This document shows positions 1 through 5,866 of a DNA stretch of 6,714 bases, one piece after another (position 1 is the first letter of the stretch; the number at the start of each line of letters is the position of its first letter). A model generated the notes under the pieces. It did no database searches. It saw nothing but the letters and a program-made list of their open reading frames with translations, and had not been told where the DNA came from. The stretch is from an uncultured Clostridia bacterium (GTDB taxonomy: Bacteria > Bacillota > Clostridia > Christensenellales > Pumilibacteraceae): positions 1 to 6,714 of the forward strand of contig USEG01000049.1 of the NCBI GenBank assembly GCA_900553555.1, read 5' to 3'. The position numbers and the translations under genes are program-made.

Positions 1-1009
1 CAAACAAGCCGGTAAGATAACACGCCCCCATGGCTCTGTCGTACAGTCCGTAACCCGGTTTTGCGTTTTCTCCCCATACGTTGCGGCCGTGGTCCGAACG
101 GACATAACAGTTTCCGCCCGCCTTGACAAGCGCCTTGACGACGGCGTACATATCCACGTCGCCCATGGACGTGAGATGCCCGTTTTCATAAAAACTGCCG
201 GGAGCGTAATGTTTTATCTGGCGCAGATGGGCGAAATATATTCTGTCGCCGTACTTTTCCGCCATAGCGGGCAGATTGTTGTTTTCGTCCGCGCCCAGCG
301 ACCCGGTGCACAGAGTGAGCCCGTTGTGCTTGTCGGGCACGGCTGCAAACAGCTTTTCCAGCTGCTCGTCGCGGCTTATTATGCGCGGCAGTCCGAATAT
401 GTTCCACGGCGGATCGTCGGGGTGCACCGCCATACTTACATCCGCCTTTTCGCAGGCGGGCATGACGGCTTTTAGAAAATACACCATATTATCGAAAAGC
501 TTGTTCTCGTCCACCTCTTTGTACGCGTCCAACAGCGCCTGCAACTGCTGCGGCGAATAGCTCTCGTCCCAGCCGGGCAAATGCAGATTTTTCGCGTCCA
601 GACCTCTTATTTCGCGCGCGTCGTATTTAAGGCCGACCGAACCGTCGTCGTGCACGAAGGCAAGATCGGTACGCACCCAGTCGAACACCGGCATAAAATT
701 ATAGCAGATGCATTTTACGCCCGCCTTGCCGCAGTTTATTATGTTACGGCAGTACGCATCGATATATTTATCGCGTGAAGGCAGCCCGAGTTTGATGTCC
801 TCGTGCACCGGCACGGATTCGATGACCTCCATTTCCAGCCCGTTGGCGCTGCACATTTCCTTTAATTTTAATAATCTTTCCAAGGGCCATTCCTGTCCCA
901 CCGGAACGTCGTAAACAGCCGTCACCACCCCGCTCATACCGGGTATCTGACGGATATAGCTAAGCGGAATACTGTCGCTTTCGCCGTACCACCTGAATGT
1001 CATTTTCAT
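1..1009 (-). CDS. uxuA: Mannonate dehydratase UxuA (3' end outside window)
   Basis: UxuA dehydrates D-mannonate to 2-keto-3-deoxy-D-gluconate in cytoplasmic hexuronate catabolism. The frame is open from ATG at 1009 to the left edge, giving 336 residues; the family usually has about 350-390, so only the C-terminal tail is missing. The N-terminus reads MKMTFRWYGESDSIPLSYI, a typical Clostridia UxuA start. Visible family motifs are HPDDPPW (His196), CTGSLG (Cys234), HLR (His261), RSDHGR (Asp306) and GYGLYDRA (Tyr323). Their spacing fits the known Mn2+ ligands and active-site Tyr of the Streptococcus suis enzyme, as I recall them. The start at 1009 rather than the ATG at 1003 is favoured by GGAGG 10 nt upstream and by an ATGA overlap with the stop of the preceding oxidoreductase gene. 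It is the last gene of the operon that can be seen. Identification is firm. Confidence 0.95.
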   Translation of the reverse strand, partial: MKMTFRWYGESDSIPLSYIRQIPGMSGVVTAVYDVPVGQEWPLERLLKLKEMCSANGLEMEVIESVPVHEDIKLGLPSRDKYIDAYCRNIINCGKAGVKCICYNFMPVFDWVRTDLAFVHDDGSVGLKYDAREIRGLDAKNLHLPGWDESYSPQQLQALLDAYKEVDENKLFDNMVYFLKAVMPACEKADVSMAVHPDDPPWNIFGLPRIISRDEQLEKLFAAVPDKHNGLTLCTGSLGADENNNLPAMAEKYGDRIYFAHLRQIKHYAPGSFYENGHLTSMGDVDMYAVVKALVKAGGNCYVRSDHGRNVWGENAKPGYGLYDRAMGACYLTGLF

Positions 1010-2001
1010 AAAGACAATTCCTCCAAAAATACCGGCTGACCGCGCCGCGCCGAAAGATATGCCGCAAACACCGTGAGCATTGTATCGACGCAGCCGTCAA
1101 TGCCGCAGTTTACGGGTTTCCCCGCGGCAAGACATGAATAATAGTCCTCTACAAGCATAGCGTGTCCGGCGCCCCACTCGGCCTTGCCTATATGCCCGGC
1201 GTCGTCGCCGCCGCTTTTCTCTCCCGAAAGCGTAAACTCGTCGCCGCGCGTTTCCGCTATACCGGCGTCGGTGTAAAAGTTCGTGACCACCGGATAGCTG
1301 CCTTTTGCCGCCGTTGTCGCCGTGAATTTTGCCGTAAAATCGGGATAATACAGCAATAGTTCGGCGCTGTCCTCCACTTCTATGACGTCGCGTAAATGAA
1401 CGTTTTTTATGGAGGCGGTCACCTTTACGGGCCTGCCGAGAGCGTGCACCATGAGATCCAGCGTGTGGATGGACTGGTTTATCAGCACGCCGCCGCCTTC
1501 TGTGGCCCACTTGCCCCGCCACTCGCCAGACGCATAATATTTTGCGTCACGGCTCCACACCACTGCTCCGTCCGCTCCGAAAACCTTGGACTTCGACACA
1601 AAGTCGTAAGCCTTACGGTTGGCGGAAAGATAGCGGTTCTGAAAGCACACGCCATACTGCGCCTTTGACTGCTTTGCCGCGTTTAACAGCGCTTTAAGCT
1701 GGTCGAAGTTTATGCAAACGGGCTTTTCGGACAAGACGTTTATGTTCTCGGAAAGCGCGAAAAGCGCCATCTCGGCATGCAGGTAATGCGGCGTAAGTAT
1801 GTGCACCGCGTCGGGCCGCGTCTTTGACAGCATTTCCTTGTAATCTTCATAGACCGGACAATCTATATCATTATTTCTTATAAAATCGTACGCTTTTTTT
1901 GCGTCGACATCGCACACGGCGGCAATTTGCGCGTTAATTGACTTTAATGCGGACGCGTGCACGCCGCTAATCGCGCCCGTTCCTATAATACATACTCTCA
2001 T
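1006..2001 (-). CDS. Gfo/Idh/MocA family NAD(P)-dependent oxidoreductase, second copy
   Basis: This 331-residue protein is a probable cytoplasmic sugar or sugar-derivative dehydrogenase. An N-terminal Rossmann fold starts at residue 2, with GTGAISG at 7-13 and an acidic residue (Asp31) after the second strand (AAVCD). The family lysine motif SEKP is at 91-94 (Lys93). The C-terminal substrate domain carries GGGVLINQSIHTLD, with His179 at the position of the catalytic His of inositol dehydrogenase; Asn175 stands where IolG has Asp. The start is one base after the stop of the first oxidoreductase gene (TAATATG) and has no Shine-Dalgarno sequence, so translation probably depends on reinitiation. 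The stop overlaps the uxuA start by 4 bp. It shares EKP and NQxxHxLD motifs with its neighbour but differs in most of its sequence, so the pair are diverged paralogs and not a recent duplication. Family assignment is secure; the substrate is unknown. Confidence 0.9.
   Translation of the reverse strand: MRVCIIGTGAISGVHASALKSINAQIAAVCDVDAKKAYDFIRNNDIDCPVYEDYKEMLSKTRPDAVHILTPHYLHAEMALFALSENINVLSEKPVCINFDQLKALLNAAKQSKAQYGVCFQNRYLSANRKAYDFVSKSKVFGADGAVVWSRDAKYYASGEWRGKWATEGGGVLINQSIHTLDLMVHALGRPVKVTASIKNVHLRDVIEVEDSAELLLYYPDFTAKFTATTAAKGSYPVVTNFYTDAGIAETRGDEFTLSGEKSGGDDAGHIGKAEWGAGHAMLVEDYYSCLAAGKPVNCGIDGCVDTMLTVFAAYLSARRGQPVFLEELSL
1020..1024 (-). promoter_or_regulatory. Ribosome binding site of uxuA
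   Basis: The minus strand reads GGAGG here, 10 nt before the ATG at 1009 and 16 nt before the in-frame ATG at 1003. It lies inside the 3' end of the upstream oxidoreductase gene and supports the earlier start. Confidence 0.75.
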
Positions 2002-2002
2002 A

Positions 2003-3175
2003 TTATTTTTTATCGGAAAACGAATTGTCCAAAGACATTACTCGGTCCGTACCCTCCTTTCGGCGCGACGTTGCGCGGCGTTTATTGAGCTCGGACAAAT
2101 ACAGGTCGTCGTCAACGGGCAGCAAAACAGTCTTATCCAGCCACGTCGACAGCAGCATTGCGTCGGCCAGTTCAACGCCCATTATGCCCTCTCTGCCGTC
2201 TATAAACAGCTTTTCCTTTCCCAAAATAGCGTTTGCTACGTTGTTTAGCACGCGGTTGTGTTCGCTTAGTTCGGGATTGGGAATTTTTGTCGTTGTCACC
2301 GTCTTGTCGGGCTCGCTGAATCCGTCCTTCGCCTCAACGACAAACTCCCGTTCGTCGCACGCCAGCTTATAGTTTGTGATGACGCCGTTTTCGTACACTA
2401 CTTTTCCTTTGCTGCCCAGAATTTCCAGCCGGTTGGTGCCCGGAGTGTCGCCCGTGGAGGTGATGAAGCATCCCGTCGCTCCGCAGGGGAATTCCATATA
2501 TGCCGTCACGTCGTCTTCCACTTCGATGTCGTGCCACTTTCCGAAATGACAAAAAGCCCGCACTTTAGTCGGCGATTCGCCCATTATCCATTGCAGCAGG
2601 TCCAGCTGATGCGGACACTGGTTGAACAAAACGCCGCCGCCTTCACCCGTCCAGGTAGCGCGCCACGTTCCGCTGTCGTAGTAGCTTTGCGTGCGGTACC
2701 ACGTCGTAATTATCCAGTTTAGGCGCTTTATCTGTCCCAACTCGCCCGACGCAACCATCTCGCGCAGCCTGATGTGGCTGGGGTTGGTGCGCTGATTAAA
2801 CATGAGCGCGAAAATCTTGTCCGATTTGGACGCCGCGTCGTTAAGCTGTTTTACCTGCTTTGTATAAACGCCTTCGGGTTTTTCGCATACGACGTTAAGC
2901 CCGGCGTTAAGCGCGGCAATGGATAGCTCGGGGTGCAGATAATGCGGCACCGCGATGATGACGCAGTCGACAAGGCCGCTGTCAAACATTTGCCTTGCGT
3001 CCGAAAATTTTGCCACCGACGGGTCGATATCGCCTTTAAGCGCCTCGATTTTATCGGGATTGATGTCGCACACCGCCGTAAGAACGCCGTTTTTTACCAG
3101 GCCTTTCGCCAAAGAACGGGCGTGCGACGACCCCATGTTGCCTACGCCCACCACTCCGAATCTCACTTTGTCCAT
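2003..3175 (-). CDS. Gfo/Idh/MocA family NAD(P)-dependent oxidoreductase, first copy
   Basis: This 390-residue protein is a probable cytoplasmic dehydrogenase acting on a sugar, inositol or glycoside. It has a Rossmann motif GVGNMG at 10-15, an acidic residue ending strand two (VCDIN, Asp37), CEKPEG at 97-102 (Lys99), and GGGVLFNQCPHQLD at 179-192 with His189 as the likely catalytic base. The family's usual C-terminal beta-sheet domain follows, ending in a basic, probably flexible tail (NKRRATSRRKEGTD). An upstream in-frame ATG at 3205 would add ten residues, but GGAGG at 3190-3186 lies inside that extension and the Rossmann strand begins right after Met 3175, so 3175 is chosen. It overlaps the end of the upstream isomerase-type gene by 13 bp. 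Gfo/Idh/MocA members beside isomerase-type barrels are known from inositol, levoglucosan and 3-keto-glycoside pathways. Which of these applies here is inference. Confidence 0.9.
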   Translation of the reverse strand: MDKVRFGVVGVGNMGSSHARSLAKGLVKNGVLTAVCDINPDKIEALKGDIDPSVAKFSDARQMFDSGLVDCVIIAVPHYLHPELSIAALNAGLNVVCEKPEGVYTKQVKQLNDAASKSDKIFALMFNQRTNPSHIRLREMVASGELGQIKRLNWIITTWYRTQSYYDSGTWRATWTGEGGGVLFNQCPHQLDLLQWIMGESPTKVRAFCHFGKWHDIEVEDDVTAYMEFPCGATGCFITSTGDTPGTNRLEILGSKGKVVYENGVITNYKLACDEREFVVEAKDGFSEPDKTVTTTKIPNPELSEHNRVLNNVANAILGKEKLFIDGREGIMGVELADAMLLSTWLDKTVLLPVDDDLYLSELNKRRATSRRKEGTDRVMSLDNSFSDKK

Positions 3176-4032
3176 ATTCCTTTTGCCTCCTCGATGTATC
3201 CGCATTTTGCCATAATATCCTTAAACGCCGCCACCGCAGCCGCAAATGCAGAGGGCTGGTCGGCATAAGTAAACTTGTTTTTAAGCTGTTTTTTGTCTAT
3301 ATCCGCATATCCGCCGAATATGTGCAGATGCGGTTCGATGGTAAAAGTGGCGTCTCTGTCAAGCCGTCTTACCATCTCCTCTATCTTGCCGTCGCCGAAT
3401 CCCGCCGGCACGATGCACTTTTGGCTTTTTACAACGTCTTTTATGTGAAAATAATAGGCGTCGCCGTACAGTTTGTCCAGCGCGTACGCAATGTCTTCGT
3501 CCCACATGAGAAAGTTCGCGGGGTCGTAAACCTGTCTTAAACGCGGCTGGGCGTCCAGCAGCAATCGACAGTTGTCCACCGTGGCTCCGAATATTTCCGA
3601 CTCGTTTTCGTGGCATAAGACGACGTCTTCCGACGCGGCGTAATCGCACAGTTTTTTCATGCGCGACAAAACCTCGTCCTGCATTGCGGCGTAGTCCTGC
3701 CGTTTGACAAAATACGAAAACATGCGTATTTTATTCGTTTTCATTATATGCGCCGTCTTTACGAGCCTTTTTAGCATATCGAAATGCCTCTCGAAAGGCT
3801 GGGAAATATCTATTTTGCCCAGCGGCGAACCCAAAGACCATATCTCTATGCCTTGGGACGCAAACTTTTCGTAAACTTCCGCCGCCTTGTCCTGGGTAAA
3901 CTCGCTGACGTTTATCGAGTCGCAGCTGCGCATCTCCACTGCGTAAACGCCGTTTTTAAGCAGATTGTCTATTTGAACTTCCGCCTTGGCGCCGCTCTCG
4001 TCGGCAAAGGCGCACAATTTTATTTTTGGCAT
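3163..4032 (-). CDS. Sugar phosphate isomerase/epimerase-type TIM barrel (AP_endonuc_2 superfamily), intact
   Basis: This 289-residue cytoplasmic protein belongs to the xylose-isomerase-like TIM-barrel superfamily, which includes IolE, IolI, ketose 3-epimerases and the lyase subunits of C-glycoside cleavage systems. Candidate divalent-metal ligands are Glu142 in CHENE, Asp170 in YDPANF, His196 in FHIKD and Glu233 in TIEPH. Their order (Glu, Asp, His, Glu) and the 26-residue Asp-His spacing match characterised ketose 3-epimerases. The length is normal for the family. The start is supported by AGGAG at 4043-4039, 6 nt upstream. It follows the frameshifted paralog by 26 bp and its 3' end overlaps the first oxidoreductase gene by 13 bp, so the two are translationally linked. 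It could be an isomerase, epimerase, dehydratase or lyase acting on a keto-sugar; the sequence alone does not decide. Confidence 0.88.
   Translation of the reverse strand: MPKIKLCAFADESGAKAEVQIDNLLKNGVYAVEMRSCDSINVSEFTQDKAAEVYEKFASQGIEIWSLGSPLGKIDISQPFERHFDMLKRLVKTAHIMKTNKIRMFSYFVKRQDYAAMQDEVLSRMKKLCDYAASEDVVLCHENESEIFGATVDNCRLLLDAQPRLRQVYDPANFLMWDEDIAYALDKLYGDAYYFHIKDVVKSQKCIVPAGFGDGKIEEMVRRLDRDATFTIEPHLHIFGGYADIDKKQLKNKFTYADQPSAFAAAVAAFKDIMAKCGYIEEAKGIWTK
3186..3190 (-). promoter_or_regulatory. Ribosome binding site deciding the oxidoreductase start
   Basis: GGAGG on the minus strand lies 10 nt before the ATG at 3175 and downstream of the alternative ATG at 3205. It therefore selects the shorter form of the first oxidoreductase. 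A second purine run (AAAAGGA) follows it. Confidence 0.75.
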
Positions 4033-4038
4033 GGTTTT

Positions 4039-4043
4039 CTCCT
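4039..4043 (-). promoter_or_regulatory. Ribosome binding site of the intact isomerase-type gene
   Basis: AGGAG on the minus strand, 6 nt before the ATG at 4032, in the 26 bp gap after the restored end of the preceding gene. Confidence 0.7.
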
Positions 4044-4058
4044 TTATGGCTTACTTTT

Positions 4059-4822
4059 TTAGTAGCGCATGCTTTTAAGATTGACGCGGCTTATTTTAAG
4101 GTAGTCGAAGGGTTCGCCCAGGTCAGGCGCGTCGTCCTGCTCCACAAAGGCGTATCGGCCGCCTCAAACGCCGGCAGTATTTTACTCCAGTTCATATTGC
4201 CCTCTCCCACCGCGGCAAACGCCGGTTCCAGCTTGTCGTTTATAATATAGTCTTTGAGATGGACGCATTCCAGTCGACCCGCGCATTTCTTTATCGTGTC
4301 CACAACGTCCGCTCCGCCGCGCTGCACCCAGTGCGTGTCCAGCGTAATATTAAGATCGGGCAGCTTTGCCAGCAAATAGTCGAATACCGTTACGCCTATA
4401 GGCAGTTTGTAAAACTCTATGTGGTGGTTGTGATAAAAAAACTTGCACCCCTTTTCTCCCAGCTTGTCGATAATTACCCTGACGTCGCCGATAAACTTGT
4501 TTAGTTTGTCCATGTCGAACAGGCACTCGCGGGGCATCATGCCCAGGCCTATGTTTTTGCAGCCGATGGCCAGATGCTTTTTTATTTCGTTCTGCGTCTG
4601 GTCGCACAGGCGTTCAAAGGCGATATGCGTGAGTTTTACCGGCATTTCGTACTTATCGATGATTTTTTTAAGCGTTTCGGGACAAAAATCGCCGCCGTCG
4701 GGCGCACCCGAATATTGCACGCACTCATATCCCGCCTCTTTGGCTTTTCGGAAAGCCGCGTCTATTCCCGCCTCGTCTTTAAGATAATTTCTCGCCGAAA
4801 ATAACTGCGCTCCTATCTGCAT
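4059..4822 (-). pseudogene. Sugar phosphate isomerase/epimerase-type gene with a frameshift near the 3' end
   Basis: As read, the frame from ATG 4822 stops at 4091 after 243 residues and ends in an uncharacteristic tail (LWSRTTRLTWANP). From about 4154 downward another frame reads YAFVEQDDAPDLGEPFDYLK and continues to a TAA at 4059-4061. This is the expected C-terminus of the superfamily, so one base (or 1 modulo 3) is missing near 4151-4160; adding one base gives 254 residues. Metal ligands Glu136 (NHHIEF), Asp162 (LDTHW) and His188 (VHLKD) precede the break, while the fourth, Glu in VEQDD, lies after it and is lost. GGAGG at 4836-4832 sits 9 nt before the start. It is the first gene of the operon, and a promoter stands directly upstream. 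Either a real inactivating mutation or a sequence error explains it. No slippery heptamer is visible, which argues against programmed frameshifting. Confidence 0.85.
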
Positions 4823-4831
4823 TTTCCGTTA

Positions 4832-4836
4832 CCTCC
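4832..4836 (-). promoter_or_regulatory. Ribosome binding site of the first operon gene
   Basis: GGAGG on the minus strand, 9 nt before the ATG at 4822, inside a short predicted leader of about 22 nt. Confidence 0.75.
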
Positions 4837-4850
4837 GATTGTTTTTTTAT

Positions 4851-4879
4851 ATTATAGCGCCTAAAATAAAATTTTGCAA
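4851..4879 (-). promoter_or_regulatory. Sigma-A-type promoter of the catabolic operon
   Basis: On the minus strand TTGCAA (4879-4874) is followed after exactly 17 nt by a perfect TATAAT (4856-4851). Transcription would begin near 4844, giving a leader of roughly 22 nt that contains the GGAGG of the first gene. The -35 box is embedded in the leftmost TTTTGC repeat, so a bound regulator could contact or block polymerase there. Confidence 0.8.
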
Positions 4880-4923
4880 TGGCAAATGCTGTCTTTTGCA
4901 AAAAAAGATTGCATTTTGCGCAA
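4872..4923. promoter_or_regulatory. Probable AraC-type operator: three phased TTTTGC repeats
   Basis: TTTTGC occurs on the plus strand at 4872-4877, 4894-4899 and 4914-4919, that is at steps of 22 and 20 bp, close to two helical turns. AraC-family proteins use two helix-turn-helix motifs to read direct repeats with about this spacing. Each copy is also locally palindromic: TTTGC-AATG-GCAAA from 4873, TTTTGCAAAA at 4894-4903 and TTGCGCAA at 4916-4923. The first copy overlaps the -35 of the minus-strand promoter, the second lies between the two -35 boxes, and the third follows the -35 of the regulator's own promoter. Binding by the adjacent AraC-family protein is inference. Confidence 0.55.
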
Positions 4924-4937
4924 TTTTGATATATAAT
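4909..4937 (+). promoter_or_regulatory. Sigma-A-type promoter of the AraC-family regulator gene
   Basis: TTGCAT (4909-4914), a 17 nt spacer and a perfect TATAAT (4932-4937). The expected transcription start is at about 4944, the same position as the first base of the likely GTG start codon. The promoter lies inside the longer reading frame that opens at 4839, which argues against that longer start. Confidence 0.75.
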
Positions 4938-4943
4938 AATGCC

Positions 4944-5756
4944 GTGGAAAAACGATTACTGAAAAATTTCATCTGCGACGGCATGCGCATGGATTTCGTC
5001 GCCATGAACGACATTAAAAACGACTCGTTCAAAAAGCACTGCCACGATTGGTACGAACTGTTGTTTTTCGTCGACGCAAACGGAGAATATGTCGTGGAAG
5101 ATATGACGTACGAAGTGCGCGGCGGCGACGCGGTGCTCATTGCGCCCGGGAGATACCATTTTCTCAAAAACTACCGGCAGAAAAATTACCGGAGAATAGT
5201 ATTCAGTTTCGACGCCCGGTTTTTCGGCGACAGTACTTTTTTGTCCGACACGGTCAAAAAGACGGAATTTTTCGAAAAAGACCACTACTCCGACTTTTCC
5301 GCCGTCATGTCCCGGTTTTCGGAAAAATGTCTGTCGCTTCCCGACGCCTACATGCCGCAGCTGGTGCGTTCGGCGCTGACGTGGGCGTTTCTCAACACGG
5401 TGGGCGTGCCGCCCGCTCCGCCCTCGGCATATCAAAGCGACAGAATCAGCGCAAAAGCCGTCAGATATATTTCGGAAAATCTGAGCGGCATACGCAACAC
5501 CGACCAGATAGCCGACGCGCTGTTTGTCTCGCGCTCGGCGCTGCAACACGCGTTTAAGAAGGACATGGACATTCCGCTTATGCAATACATGAGGATAAAG
5601 CGCCTTTTCCTTGTGCGGCAGCTTGTCTCCCGGGGCAAGTCCATCGCCGAAAGCGCGCTTGAAGCGGGATACGAAGACTACACCACCTTCTTCCGCTCGT
5701 TTAAGTCGCACTTCGGATACCCGCCCGCAGAACTTAAGCTGTCCCGCAAAAAATAA
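4944..5756 (+). CDS. AraC-family transcriptional regulator, divergent from the operon
   Basis: This 270-residue DNA-binding protein probably senses a pathway sugar and controls the divergent operon and itself. The N-terminal cupin-like domain shows HCHDWYELLFF at 32-42 and GGDAVLIAPGRYH at 60-72. From about residue 174 comes the AraC/XylS double helix-turn-helix: helix pair one around 187-205 (DQIADALFVSRSALQHAFK) and pair two around 233-260, with the hallmark AGYEDYTTFFRSFKSHFGYPP. There is no signal peptide or membrane segment. The frame is open upstream to an ATG at 4839, but that would cross both promoters and add a non-homologous-looking Cys/Lys-rich stretch. GTG 4944 gives VEKRLLKNFICDGMRMDF, typical for the family. 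No Shine-Dalgarno precedes this GTG or the in-frame ATGs at 4983, 4989 and 5004, so the exact start is uncertain and the message may be leaderless. Confidence 0.9.
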   Translation: MEKRLLKNFICDGMRMDFVAMNDIKNDSFKKHCHDWYELLFFVDANGEYVVEDMTYEVRGGDAVLIAPGRYHFLKNYRQKNYRRIVFSFDARFFGDSTFLSDTVKKTEFFEKDHYSDFSAVMSRFSEKCLSLPDAYMPQLVRSALTWAFLNTVGVPPAPPSAYQSDRISAKAVRYISENLSGIRNTDQIADALFVSRSALQHAFKKDMDIPLMQYMRIKRLFLVRQLVSRGKSIAESALEAGYEDYTTFFRSFKSHFGYPPAELKLSRKK

Positions 5757-5800
5757 AGACCTTGTTCGCCATAAAAAATTGTGCAAAAACAGCGGCATTG

Positions 5801-5829
5801 TTAGTTGTAAAAACGCGTTGCGGTATAAA
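5801..5829 (+). promoter_or_regulatory. Weak candidate promoter of dut
   Basis: TATAAA at 5824-5829 is a fair -10 box in the 110 bp gap between the regulator gene and dut. At 17 nt spacing the -35 position holds only TTAGTT (5801-5806). TTGTTA at 5798-5803 would need a 20 nt spacer. No terminator is visible after the regulator gene, so read-through from it is also possible. Confidence 0.3.
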
Positions 5830-5853
5830 TATTTTGTATCATTCAATCAAAAA

Positions 5854-5858
5854 AGGAG
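5854..5858 (+). promoter_or_regulatory. Ribosome binding site deciding the dut start
   Basis: AGGAG ends 8 nt before the ATG at 5867. It excludes the upstream in-frame ATG at 5762, which would add 35 residues unlike any dUTPase N-terminus. Confidence 0.8.
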
Positions 5859-5866
5859 CCCTTATC

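Noticed and set aside
89..475. Plus-strand open frame of 128 codons
   Set aside because: It lies opposite the highly conserved C-terminal half of uxuA and resembles no known family.
1487..2644. A 14-base exact repeat (ACGCCGCCGCCTTC) at 1487-1500 and 2631-2644
   Set aside because: It encodes the conserved EGGGV motif in both Gfo/Idh/MocA paralogs, so it reflects protein conservation and not a DNA element.
4145..4165. Programmed ribosomal frameshifting as the explanation for the broken isomerase-type gene
   Set aside because: A -1 shift at GAT would restore the frame, but there is no slippery heptamer, no homopolymer and no obvious downstream stimulatory hairpin.
4839..4943. 35-codon N-terminal extension of the AraC-family regulator from ATG 4839
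   Set aside because: It runs through both promoters and the repeat region, lacks a ribosome binding site and adds sequence unlike the family.
4939..4962. Seven-codon open frame (MPWKNDY) overlapping the regulator start
   Set aside because: Its ATG begins about 5 nt before the predicted transcription start and has no Shine-Dalgarno, so translation is improbable.
4956..5846. Long minus-strand open frame (296 codons) opposite the regulator gene
   Set aside because: Its translation is rich in Arg, Val and Phe with no recognisable domain, and it lies wholly opposite a convincing AraC-family gene, so it is a by-product of codon bias.
5762..5866. N-terminal extension of dut from ATG 5762
   Set aside because: It lacks a ribosome binding site, while AGGAG is well placed for the ATG at 5867, where dUTPase homology begins.
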